Notes under the pieces: model-generated
Seen by the model: the letters and a program-made list of their open reading frames with translations, nothing else
The model's database searches: none
What the model was told of the DNA's origin: nothing
Source: Mollicutes bacterium
Lineage (GTDB): Bacteria; Bacillota_I; Bacilli_A; Izemoplasmatales; Izemoplasmataceae
Assembly: GCA_003552275.1 (NCBI GenBank)
Contig: PUKL01000010.1
Location: forward strand, 1 to 7,826
Direction: 5' to 3'
DNA: 7,826 nucleotides
Translations under genes and position numbers: made by a program
Shown here: in pieces, positions 1 to 6,249 of the stretch
How the letters are laid out: the number at the start of each line of letters is the position of its first letter
Numbering within the stretch: position 1 is the first letter of the stretch

Positions 1-790
1 TGTTTTGGATGATCTCGCGGACGGCGTCGGAAACCTCGTAGGAGGTCTTGTCGGTATAGAAATCGGGCCGGAGGGGTTCATGGAAGTGGATGCGCGCCTT
101 CTGCGCCAAGAAGGGCCAACCCTTCCACGCCTTGTGCATGTCGTATACACAGGCCACGACCAAAGGGGCTTTCGGCTTCATGGCCAACTTGAAGGAGCCG
201 GCCTTGAAGGGGATCATCTCGTTCTTCCGCGTGCGATGGCCTTCGGGGAAGACCATCACCGGGGCGCCCGATTTGTACATCTTGATGCCCTCGATGATCG
301 CTTGGGCCGCCGCCCGGTCACTTTCCCTCTCGATGGGGACGTTGCCGAGGAGTTTGATCATGCGGCCGACCACGGGCCAGCGGAAGAGTTCCCGTTTGGC
401 GATGAAGACGAGCGGTCGGTCGGCAAGGATCGTCTTCATCGCGAGAATGTCGAAAAGCGTCTGATGGTTCGAGGCCAGGATGAAAGGCTCTTTGGGGATG
501 TTCTCTCGACCCGTGACGGTGATCTTCAACCGCACGACACGGAGGATGGCCCGCATGACGCTGTTGGCGAAAGCGTGATGACGCATGTCGAAAGGATCGG
601 CGCGTTTCACATGGACGCGCCCGTAAGCATAGACGACGACGCTCATGACGAAAAAACTCGCGGCGAACGCCGGCAATAGGGCCACGAACCAAAGGACGAC
701 ACTCACCGGTGTCAGACTGAAGGCGTCGAAAAGGAAGATGAAAAGGAAGGTGAAAAGGGCATACAGGGCGAAAAAGACTGTGGTGGCCAT
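1..790 (-). CDS. plsC: 1-acyl-sn-glycerol-3-phosphate acyltransferase (PlsC/LPLAT family), 3' end cut by window
   Basis: Membrane enzyme expected to transfer an acyl chain to the 2-position of lysophosphatidic acid, giving phosphatidic acid for phospholipid synthesis. 263 codons are visible with no stop before the window edge; the family is usually about 200-260 residues, so only a few are probably missing. The N-terminus has two hydrophobic stretches (about 5-21 and 27-53). The acyltransferase domain shows the catalytic NHX4D box as NHQTLFD (108-114; His109, Asp114), a GNVPIERE segment (149-156) matching the glycerol-3-phosphate binding block, and FPEGHRTR (181-188), where most relatives have FPEGTRSR. 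The ATG is one base after the folA stop, with AAAGGAG at 801-807 inside the end of folA, so translation is probably coupled. It is the third gene of the thyA-folA unit. The family is certain from the motifs; the exact acyl acceptor is inferred. Confidence 0.93.
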   Translation of the reverse strand, partial: MATTVFFALYALFTFLFIFLFDAFSLTPVSVVLWFVALLPAFAASFFVMSVVVYAYGRVHVKRADPFDMRHHAFANSVMRAILRVVRLKITVTGRENIPKEPFILASNHQTLFDILAMKTILADRPLVFIAKRELFRWPVVGRMIKLLGNVPIERESDRAAAQAIIEGIKMYKSGAPVMVFPEGHRTRKNEMIPFKAGSFKLAMKPKAPLVVACVYDMHKAWKGWPFLAQKARIHFHEPLRPDFYTDKTSYEVSDAVREIIQN

Positions 791-791
791 C

Positions 792-1271
792 TCACTCTCT
801 CTCCTTTCTCGCATAGACCGCGAAAGTCAAAGGGCCTTTTTGCTCACGATTAACCAAGGTGAAATCGTCCCGGTCGTAGGAAGGGAAGGTCACGTCGCCT
901 TCGTGCTCGGCGTCGATATGGGTGATGTAGAGCCGGTCGGCATACGGAAGAGCGGCCGCATAGACGCTCTTTCCGCCGATGACGAAGAGCGTCTCGTCCT
1001 TCGGGAAACGGGCAAGATAGGAAGGCAGATCGCGGATGACGACAATACCCTCCTGCTCGGGGAGCGAACGGGAAAGGACGATGTTCTCCCGTTTCGGAAG
1101 CGGCCCTCCCAGTTTCTTCTCGATCGATTCGTAGGTCCTTCTTCCCATGAGGACCTTCTTTCCGAGGGTCATCCGCTTGAAATAGGCGAGGTCCTCGGGG
1201 TAGTGCCAGGGGAGGTCGTTGCCCCGGCCGATGATGTTGTTGGCATCCATGGCCGCGATCAAAGCGATCAT
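792..1271 (-). CDS. folA: Dihydrofolate reductase
   Basis: Cytosolic enzyme that reduces dihydrofolate to tetrahydrofolate with NADPH. It regenerates the cofactor that thymidylate synthase, encoded directly upstream, oxidises. The 159 residues match the usual bacterial length (E. coli has 159) and align end to end. Visible landmarks are the LPW loop (20-22), the acidic active-site residue Asp27 in PEDL, the NADPH-binding MGRRTYESI (42-50), Arg61 in LPKRENIVLS (equivalent of the folate glutamate-binding arginine), the IGG turn (98-100), and YITHIDAE (115-122), nearly identical to the E. coli segment. The ATG overlaps the thyA stop as ATGA, with a GGAGGTGA ribosome binding site at 1276-1283 formed by the last codons of thyA, so the two are translationally coupled. 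No residue that would suggest a trimethoprim-insensitive type was recognised, but this cannot be judged from sequence alone. Confidence 0.98.
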   Translation of the reverse strand: MIALIAAMDANNIIGRGNDLPWHYPEDLAYFKRMTLGKKVLMGRRTYESIEKKLGGPLPKRENIVLSRSLPEQEGIVVIRDLPSYLARFPKDETLFVIGGKSVYAAALPYADRLYITHIDAEHEGDVTFPSYDRDDFTLVNREQKGPLTFAVYARKERE

Positions 1272-2143
1272 ACGCTCACCTCCGCGCGAATCGTGGGATG
1301 GGGGTCGTAGCCTTCGAGCACGATGTCGTCGAAAGTGAAATCGAAAAGGCCCTTGCCTTCCCGCAGCTTCACCCGGGGGAGGGGGCGGGGCTTTCTTGTG
1401 AGCTGTTCCTGCACTTGCTCGAGATGGTTGTTGTAGATGTGGGCGTCACCGATCGTGTGGATGAATTCGTGGGCGACGAGGCCGAGGGTCTTTGCCACCA
1501 TCATCGTCAGGAGGGCGTAACTCGCGATGTTGAAGGGGACGCCCAAGAAAGCGTCGGCACTCCGTTGGTAGAGTTGACACGAGAGGCGGCCGTCCTTGAT
1601 GTAGAATTGATACATCATGTGACAGGGCGGCAAGGCCATCTGGTCGAGCACGGCGGGGTTCCAGCTGTTCACGACGAGCCGGCGGGACGAGGGGTCCTCT
1701 TTCATCGTCTCGATGACGGACCGCAACTGGTCGATTTCGCCCACACCGCCGGAGAAGGCGCGCCACTGTTTGCCGTAGACGGGGCCGAGGTCACCGTGTT
1801 TTTCTGCGAAGGCGGCGTCATCTTTCACTTTGTCGATGAACTCGACAAGGCTCTCCCCGGCATAGTCGGGATGTTTCTTGAAACGTTCATAGGGCCATTC
1901 GTTCCAGATCCGGACCCCGTTCTTCACGAGATAGCGGATGTTCGTGTCCCCGCTTATGAACCATAACAGTTCGTGGACGATCGAGGGGAAATGGACGCGT
2001 TTCGTGGTGAGAAGCGGAAACCCTTTTTTGAGGTCGAAACGCATCTGATAGCCGAAAGTGGATATCGTGCCGGTGCCCGTGCGATCATCCTTGGGAGTGC
2101 CGTCTTGGAGGATGTGCTTCAAAAAAGCGAGGTATGCATCCAT
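1268..2143 (-). CDS. thyA: Thymidylate synthase (ThyA)
   Basis: Converts dUMP to dTMP using methylene-tetrahydrofolate as carbon donor and reductant, leaving dihydrofolate for FolA. It is 291 residues from the chosen start. Landmarks are DRTGTG with the phosphate-binding Arg21 (20-25), HELLWF with Glu58, the catalytic Cys174 in LPPCH, the SSRR phosphate site (152-155), RSADAFLGVPFN (194-205) with the dUMP-binding Asn205, and DAHIYNNH (233-240). It carries a longer insert (about 84-117) between the small domain and GDLGPVYG than E. coli ThyA, as in Bacillus and Lactobacillus types. Three in-frame ATGs lie upstream (2167, 2152, 2149). The first overlaps the -10 box and the other two overlap or abut the GAAAGGA site, so ATG 2143, 8 bases after that site, is the supported start. 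First gene of thyA-folA-plsC. Confidence 0.98.
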   Translation of the reverse strand: MDAYLAFLKHILQDGTPKDDRTGTGTISTFGYQMRFDLKKGFPLLTTKRVHFPSIVHELLWFISGDTNIRYLVKNGVRIWNEWPYERFKKHPDYAGESLVEFIDKVKDDAAFAEKHGDLGPVYGKQWRAFSGGVGEIDQLRSVIETMKEDPSSRRLVVNSWNPAVLDQMALPPCHMMYQFYIKDGRLSCQLYQRSADAFLGVPFNIASYALLTMMVAKTLGLVAHEFIHTIGDAHIYNNHLEQVQEQLTRKPRPLPRVKLREGKGLFDFTFDDIVLEGYDPHPTIRAEVSV

Positions 2144-2151
2144 CGCCATCA

Positions 2152-2158
2152 TCCTTTC
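2152..2158 (-). promoter_or_regulatory. Ribosome binding site that fixes the thyA start
   Basis: Minus-strand GAAAGGA sits 8 bases before ATG 2143. The next in-frame ATG upstream (2149) would be only 2 bases from it, and those at 2152 and 2167 overlap or precede it. This spacing, together with the promoter position, argues that 2143 is the true start. Confidence 0.75.
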
Positions 2159-2165
2159 TGTCGCC

Positions 2166-2196
2166 ATTATAGCACAACCGCCCCGAACTTATCCAA
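2166..2196 (-). promoter_or_regulatory. Sigma-A-type promoter of thyA-folA-plsC with extended -10
   Basis: On the minus strand an exact extended -10 element TGCTATAAT occupies 2174-2166. A weak -35 candidate TTGGAT is at 2196-2191 with a 19-base spacer; the TG extension can make up for a poor -35. Transcription would start near 2159-2160, giving a leader of about 16-17 bases before the thyA ATG at 2143, just enough for the ribosome binding site. It lies between the ssb terminator and thyA, as expected for the start of a new transcription unit. Confidence 0.8.
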
Positions 2197-2222
2197 AAAG
2201 AAAAAACGCCGCGGCGTTTTTT
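2196..2222 (-). terminator. Intrinsic terminator after ssb
   Basis: Bases 2201-2222 form a perfect 22-base palindrome: six A, a CGCCGCGGCG core, six T. In minus-strand RNA this folds as a hairpin with a loop of about four bases, and the T run is continued by CTTTTT (2200-2195), so a U-tract remains even if the A and U arms pair. The final A of the ssb stop codon is the first base of the palindrome. The symmetry means it could also stop transcription from the other direction, although no plus-strand gene is seen. Confidence 0.82.
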
Positions 2223-2569
2223 CAGTCGTCTTCATCTGTGAAGTCCTTCTTGGCGCTGATGAAGCTCACTTTTTCGGCGATGACCTCCGGATAGCTGAAG
2301 GAACGCTCCTTGTCGATTTCGTAGATTCTTTGTTGCAGGCGGCCCTTGATGCCGATGGTCATCCCCTTCTTGCAATGGTTGACCGTGTTCTCGGCGATAC
2401 CGCTCCAGAGCGTACATTTGATGAAGTCCGTCTCATACGTCCCGCTCTGGGCGCTCTTGAAACTCCTCTGCAGGGCGAGTGTCACCGTCGCCACCTTCTT
2501 GCCGCTCTCGAGCGTCCTGAGCTCCGGCTCATGGGCGAGTCTGCCGACCAAGACGACTTGGTTGACCAT
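2222..2569 (-). CDS. ssb: Single-stranded DNA-binding protein, short SsbB-like form
   Basis: Binds single-stranded DNA during replication, repair or recombination. Its 115 residues are almost entirely one OB fold. The N-terminus MVNQVVLVGRLAHEPELR (1-18) is typical of the family, followed by VATVTLALQRSF (26-37), FIKCTLWSGIAENT (49-62) with the DNA-stacking Trp55, and KKGMTIGIKGRLQQRIYE (67-84). The length resembles B. subtilis SsbB (about 113 residues) rather than SsbA-type proteins (about 160-180). The tail ends FTDEDD: acidic, but without the DDDIPF-like tip that recruits partner proteins. AAAGGAGG at 2577-2584 is 7 bases before the ATG. It stands alone between two terminators and is not next to rpsF or rpsR, the usual place of the essential copy, so a paralogue is likely; whether another ssb exists cannot be seen here. 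Confidence 0.93.
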   Translation of the reverse strand: MVNQVVLVGRLAHEPELRTLESGKKVATVTLALQRSFKSAQSGTYETDFIKCTLWSGIAENTVNHCKKGMTIGIKGRLQQRIYEIDKERSFSYPEVIAEKVSFISAKKDFTDEDD

Positions 2570-2592
2570 GTCTCATCCTCCTTTTTGCCCCG

Positions 2593-2621
2593 AGGATACA
2601 CCGTCCGCCCGTCATCGTCAC
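2593..2621 (-). promoter_or_regulatory. Candidate promoter of the ssb gene
   Basis: Minus-strand GTGACG (2621-2616) and TATCCT (2598-2593) are separated by 17 bases, matching 4 of 6 consensus bases in each box. Transcription would start near 2586, leaving a leader of about 17 bases that contains the ribosome binding site, similar to thyA. The match is modest and this is the best of several weak options, but ssb needs a promoter because a strong terminator lies upstream of it. Confidence 0.4.
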
Positions 2622-2685
2622 GACGCCTTGGATGTGCTTTTTGCGAAAAACCGTGTCCGATCGTCCAAACGGCGCAAGGAACATG

Positions 2686-2715
2686 AAAAAAAAGCGGGAG
2701 ATTGTCCCGCTTTTT
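2686..2715 (-). terminator. Intrinsic terminator after the DUF3137 gene
   Basis: Inverted repeat 2689-2699 / 2705-2715 with 11 paired bases (minus strand AAAAAGCGGGA ... TCCCGCTTTTT) and a 5-base loop. It is followed on the minus strand by further T to give an eight-T run ending at 2686. It lies 37 bases after the stop codon at 2753. The A run on the other side means it could act in both directions. Confidence 0.9.
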
Positions 2716-2752
2716 CCTTTCGACACACCATGGCGTGCGACAATGCATTTTT

Positions 2753-3616
2753 TCAATTCTTGAAGATCTTGCGGTTCAATTTCAGCTCGTCGACGATTTC
2801 GCGGATGATGTCCACATCCCGCTTGAAAGTCTCGATGAGCGCTTTGTTCAAGGGGGCAAAGAGTTTCAGACTGAAGGTGTCTTTGAAGTTGTTGATGCCG
2901 AAATAGAGCTTGCTGTCGATGAAAGCGATACTCAACAGTCCCGGATGGTTCCTTTCGAGCCGCATCAAGGCTTCCATGAAATGGGGCGTGAGGATGTAGT
3001 AGGCGGTGTGGGGGTTCGTGGTGAAAGTCCGGAATTTCTCGTTGAACCGGATGCTTTCCATCTTCACTTTCTTGTAGGGGCGACGGGTGGTGGGCGCGGT
3101 GTCTTCGAGCACCTGTAGGACCCCGTCGAAGCGCTTGTTGAAGTCGAAGATGAAAAGTCGTCCCCGGAAGAAGGTGTGGTAGTGGGTCCTCGTGCCGTGA
3201 CGACCGTAATGCACCCGTCGTTCCTTGAGTTCGAGGTCGCTCGAGATGAAGGCGACGCCGTCGATGGAACCGGAAAGGAAGTCTTCGCTTTTGAAGCGGT
3301 CGGCCTGCTTCAAGAATTCGGATTCATAGGCCTGTTTCATCGAAAGGCCGTTCTTGTGGTCGTAGTGGCAGTTGTCGATCCATTCTTTGAGCGTCCTTTT
3401 CAAGAAGCGCCCTTTGAAGTCCTCTTCGAGCTGGGTGAAAGCGGCATAGCCGAAGAACATGAAGAGCGCCCCGGCGATACCGAGAGGCAACGCCACGACC
3501 GCCTGCTCGAAGAACACGAACAAGAGCAGGGCCCCGATGAGCAACACGCCCCCGAAAAGAACGGCGGCTTCGATCCTTTTCTTGCGTTGTTGGAACTTGT
3601 CAAGATGCTTTTCCAT
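2753..3616 (-). CDS. DUF3137 family membrane protein of unknown function
   Basis: I recognise the family (DUF3137) but no function is established for it. From the chosen start it has 287 residues. A charged N-terminus (1-15) is followed by two closely spaced membrane helices (about 17-36 and 40-60), then a large, probably cytosolic domain. Family-like features are GSIDGVAFISSDLEL (116-130), FFRGRLFIFDFNKRF (149-163), LQVLED (167-172), KVKMESIRFNEKF (183-195) and AYYILTPHFMEAL (205-217). The C-terminus is rich in charged helix. ATG 3625 is in frame but touches the GGAAGGA ribosome binding site; ATG 3616 is 8 bases from it and is preferred. The gene has its own promoter 38 bases upstream and a terminator after it, but no clear terminator separates it from ymfH, so partial co-transcription is possible. 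Confidence 0.85.
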   Translation of the reverse strand: MEKHLDKFQQRKKRIEAAVLFGGVLLIGALLLFVFFEQAVVALPLGIAGALFMFFGYAAFTQLEEDFKGRFLKRTLKEWIDNCHYDHKNGLSMKQAYESEFLKQADRFKSEDFLSGSIDGVAFISSDLELKERRVHYGRHGTRTHYHTFFRGRLFIFDFNKRFDGVLQVLEDTAPTTRRPYKKVKMESIRFNEKFRTFTTNPHTAYYILTPHFMEALMRLERNHPGLLSIAFIDSKLYFGINNFKDTFSLKLFAPLNKALIETFKRDVDIIREIVDELKLNRKIFKN

Positions 3617-3624
3617 GCTGACCA

Positions 3625-3631
3625 TCCTTCC
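3625..3631 (-). promoter_or_regulatory. Ribosome binding site that fixes the DUF3137 gene start
   Basis: Minus-strand GGAAGGA has no usable spacing to the in-frame ATG at 3625, with which it overlaps by one base. It is 8 bases from ATG 3616. The start at 3616 is therefore preferred, shortening the protein by three residues. Confidence 0.7.
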
Positions 3632-3653
3632 GGATTCTCAAGGGATCGGTTCC

Positions 3654-3682
3654 ATTATAATCGAAAGCGCGGACTTTGTGAA
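3654..3682 (-). promoter_or_regulatory. Sigma-A-type promoter of the DUF3137 gene
   Basis: Minus-strand TTCACA (3682-3677, 5 of 6 bases of the -35 consensus) and an exact TATAAT (3659-3654) are separated by 17 bases. The -35 box begins on the base after the ymfH stop codon. The predicted RNA start is near 3647, with a leader of about 31 bases before ATG 3616. This is one of the two best promoter matches in the window. Confidence 0.82.
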
Positions 3683-4972
3683 TCAGGGCCCCTTCTTTTC
3701 GGGCCGGGCCACGAAACGGCTGATGTGGGCCTTCTCGATTTTGTTGCGGAGTGCGAGCACTTCTTCTTTGGTGACGGAGCGCGCAAGAGCGAGCATATCG
3801 TAATAGGATACACCGTGACGGATGTATTCCCCGTATTGGTGGGCCAGTGTCTCGAGATTGTCGAGGGACTGGATGAAACCGCCGTAGAGCTGGCGTTTCA
3901 CCCGGAGGAAGTCCGCCTCGGCGATATCCTTCTCGGCGAGGGACGCGAGTTCGGTCTGAAGACGTTTTTCGAAGGCGGCGACCGCTTCGGTCTCGGTGCC
4001 GATGAGCGCATGCGCATAAGTCTCGCCGAAGACGAGGTCGATACCGTAGGAGTCGTTGATCACGCCCTTGTCGAGGAGTTCTTCGTGGACGTCGCCCGTC
4101 TTGCCGAAGACGAGATCGAAAAGGATGGCATAGGCGATGCGGGCGCGGAGTCGCTTTCGGAAGGGCTCATCGGGCGCAAGAGGGAGTTTGATGCCGAAGA
4201 GGACGCTCGGGATCATGATGTCGAGTTCGGTCTCGATTCGTTCACGGACGACGGCGGGGCTTTCTTTTGTCGCGAAGGGCAAAGGTGCCGAACGCGATTC
4301 TTCGGGGAGGATGTCGGCTTGTTCGAGATGTTCTTGCAGTCGCACCGGGTCGATGTCGCCGACGATGACCATGACGGCCTCCTCGGGCCTATAGAAAGCC
4401 TTGTGGATGTCCAAGAGGGTCTGCGCATCCATGGAACGGATCGATTCCTCGGTGCCGAGGATATCGTCTTTCAGCGGATGTTCATGATACATCGCATTCA
4501 TGAGGCCGCGGTATTGGGCGTAATAGGGGTCGTCCTTGTGGGCCGCGAGCTCCTCGAGGATGACGTTCTTCTCTTTCTTCACACCTTCACTCGTGAATTC
4601 CGGAAAGAAGAACATCGTGCAAAGCCGGGTCACGTTCGTATACAAAACATCGGTCGCGTGAAAGAGATAGGTCGTGCGGTGATGATCGGTGAAAGCGTTG
4701 ATCTCGGCTCCTTCGAGGGAAAAGTCCTCGCTCACGTCACGGCCGCCTTTTTCGAACACCTTGTGTTCGAGAAAGTGCGCCGCGCCGGGCGGGACGGTCC
4801 GTTCCGCGCCGGTTTCGTCGCGAAAACGGGTGTGCACGGAACCGAGCGGAGCCGAAAGCGTCACATAGACCTTGGAGTAGGACGGTTTTTGGATGATGTG
4901 GACGGGGAGCCTCCCGTGCAGACGGAAATGGTGCACGACTTCGCGGTAATCGTCATAGCGAATCTCATCCAT
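3683..4972 (-). CDS. ymfH: M16 family zinc peptidase homologue, YmfH type (motif-bearing subunit)
   Basis: Pitrilysin-family protein of 429 residues, close to B. subtilis YmfH (about 428). It has the inverted zinc motif HXXEH as HFLEH (66-70), followed by the third zinc-ligand candidate Glu141 in VILEELAAHKDDP (137-149), as in YmfH proteins. It therefore looks catalytically competent. The N-terminal M16 domain spans about 20-210, with VIVGDIDP (202-209) at its end, and the second, inactive-type M16 domain about 250-425. The start overlaps the end of ymfF by 8 bases, with GGGGGTGA at 4978-4985, so the two are translationally coupled and probably form a heterodimer, as paired M16 proteins do. 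In databases this family is tied to 5-aminopentanol modification of elongation factor P through its neighbour ymfI in Bacillus. That gene is not visible here, so substrate and role are unknown. Confidence 0.92.
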   Translation of the reverse strand: MDEIRYDDYREVVHHFRLHGRLPVHIIQKPSYSKVYVTLSAPLGSVHTRFRDETGAERTVPPGAAHFLEHKVFEKGGRDVSEDFSLEGAEINAFTDHHRTTYLFHATDVLYTNVTRLCTMFFFPEFTSEGVKKEKNVILEELAAHKDDPYYAQYRGLMNAMYHEHPLKDDILGTEESIRSMDAQTLLDIHKAFYRPEEAVMVIVGDIDPVRLQEHLEQADILPEESRSAPLPFATKESPAVVRERIETELDIMIPSVLFGIKLPLAPDEPFRKRLRARIAYAILFDLVFGKTGDVHEELLDKGVINDSYGIDLVFGETYAHALIGTETEAVAAFEKRLQTELASLAEKDIAEADFLRVKRQLYGGFIQSLDNLETLAHQYGEYIRHGVSYYDMLALARSVTKEEVLALRNKIEKAHISRFVARPEKKGP

Positions 4973-6215
4973 CCGTTTCACCCCCGAGTGTGAAAGTGAA
5001 GATGAAACGGCTCGCTTTCGCGATCCGTTCGATATCCTGTTTCCGCACCGAGCGGATGGAGGCGATGGTCTCGTTCTCGTCGAGGGGAGCTTGCAGGAGC
5101 TCATGACGCAGGGCGAGGGCCGAAAGGCCCGCCGGCGAGTCGAACATCGCTTTCACCGAACGGACGAGATGGTTCTTCGCCCGGTCGACATCCTCTGGGG
5201 GGAAATCACCTTTTCGCAGACTCGCAAGGGCGCCCGTTATGCGCTTTTTGGCCTTTTGGACGCTTTCTTTCCGCATGGCGGAATGGATGGTGGCTAGGCC
5301 GTGGAAGGGCACATAGCGGGAAGATATGTGATAGACCAACGAGTCCTCGATGCGCACACGGCGAAAGAGGAGCGATTCGGACCCTTCGCCGAAGAGGGTG
5401 TTCATGACGAGGGCCGCGTGATAGTCCTCTTCCCCGTAATGGATGCCCGTGGAGAGGGTCATGAAGAGACGTTCCTGTTGGAGGCGCATCGTCTCGCGGA
5501 CCTCTTCTCGCGGCTCGAAGGGGCGTTTCTCGAAGAACCGTGAAGGAAGGTCCCTTGCATTCGCGAAAGGGAGTTTCTCCTTGACGAGAGCATGGGTCTT
5601 CTCGACTTCGATGTCACCGACGACGCCGATGAGGATGCCGTTGTGCCTGAGCATCCTCCTATGCGTGTTCACGATGTCTGTCAATGTGACACCCTCGACC
5701 CTGTCGGGCTCGCCCATGGCGTGCGCTCGGGCCGGATGGTCAAAGAAGAGATGGTCGTGATACCGTTTGACCGCATAACGGTCCTTGTCGGCGTATTCGG
5801 CGCGGAAATGGTCGGCGAGAAAACGTTTCTCCTCACGGAGCGTCTTTTCGTCGAAGACGGGGTCGAAAAGCATCTCTTGCAAGAGAGCGAGCGCCGCGGC
5901 CAACAGTTCTTCCCCGTTGGCATAACGGGGGTTGATGAGATGCAGTGTGAACTGGTTCACATGGACGTTGCCCATCTTGAAAGAATGCGCGGACAGGCTC
6001 GTGTCGTACAAGCTTTCGAGGTGCTTCTCCAAGGCGCGCCGACTCGGGTGGGATCGCGATTTCGCCTTGAGCATGGACAAGGTGAGATGCCGCTTTGTGG
6101 CCGTTTCGACATCGAGGTCGTCGAAAAACCGGACGGCGACCTGCATGGTCTTGAACTGTCCGGTTTCGACATACTGATGGACGGTCTTTCCTTCTCTCAA
6201 AGTTGTGAGGTTCAT
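4965..6215 (-). CDS. ymfF: M16 family peptidase homologue, YmfF type (subunit lacking the zinc motif)
   Basis: A 416-residue protein with the two-domain M16 layout and the length of B. subtilis YmfF (about 425). Where active members have HXXEH, this protein reads KRHLTLSMLKAKS (41-53), so the zinc site is absent and it cannot be a peptidase on its own. The other fold landmarks are kept: the helix-rich LEKHLESLYDTSL (62-74), LLQEMLFDPVFDEKTLREEK (111-130) and ILIGVVGDIEVEK (194-206). In paired M16 systems such a subunit holds the substrate while the partner cuts; the downstream, overlapping ymfH supplies an intact motif. GGAGG at 6223-6227 is 7 bases from the ATG. The 34-base gap to deoD contains no hairpin, so this gene seems to be co-transcribed with deoC-deoD. 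Confidence 0.9.
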   Translation of the reverse strand: MNLTTLREGKTVHQYVETGQFKTMQVAVRFFDDLDVETATKRHLTLSMLKAKSRSHPSRRALEKHLESLYDTSLSAHSFKMGNVHVNQFTLHLINPRYANGEELLAAALALLQEMLFDPVFDEKTLREEKRFLADHFRAEYADKDRYAVKRYHDHLFFDHPARAHAMGEPDRVEGVTLTDIVNTHRRMLRHNGILIGVVGDIEVEKTHALVKEKLPFANARDLPSRFFEKRPFEPREEVRETMRLQQERLFMTLSTGIHYGEEDYHAALVMNTLFGEGSESLLFRRVRIEDSLVYHISSRYVPFHGLATIHSAMRKESVQKAKKRITGALASLRKGDFPPEDVDRAKNHLVRSVKAMFDSPAGLSALALRHELLQAPLDENETIASIRSVRKQDIERIAKASRFIFTFTLGGETDG

Positions 6216-6249
6216 GTCGATGCCTCCGAGACGGATGTCAAAACGATGT

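Noticed and set aside
2724..2737. Near-palindrome centred on CCATGG after the DUF3137 stop
   Set aside because: Two of fourteen positions do not match, it leaves almost no loop, and there is no T run. Probably chance; the real terminator is just downstream.
2529..2756. 75-codon minus-strand frame starting MKKCIVARHG between the DUF3137 gene and ssb
   Set aside because: It would be translated straight through the strong terminator at 2686-2715 and overlap ssb in another frame. There is no good ribosome binding site and the sequence resembles no family beyond a chance ARHG.
3176..4993. 605-codon open frame on the plus strand
   Set aside because: It runs antisense to ymfH and the start of the DUF3137 gene, both of which have recognisable domains. 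Its translation is rich in Asp, Val, Glu and His runs typical of the reverse strand of GC-rich genes, and it shows no known domain.
6216..6249. Search for a promoter or terminator between deoD and ymfF
   Set aside because: The 34 bases hold only the ymfF ribosome binding site; no hairpin with a T run and no convincing -10 box is present.
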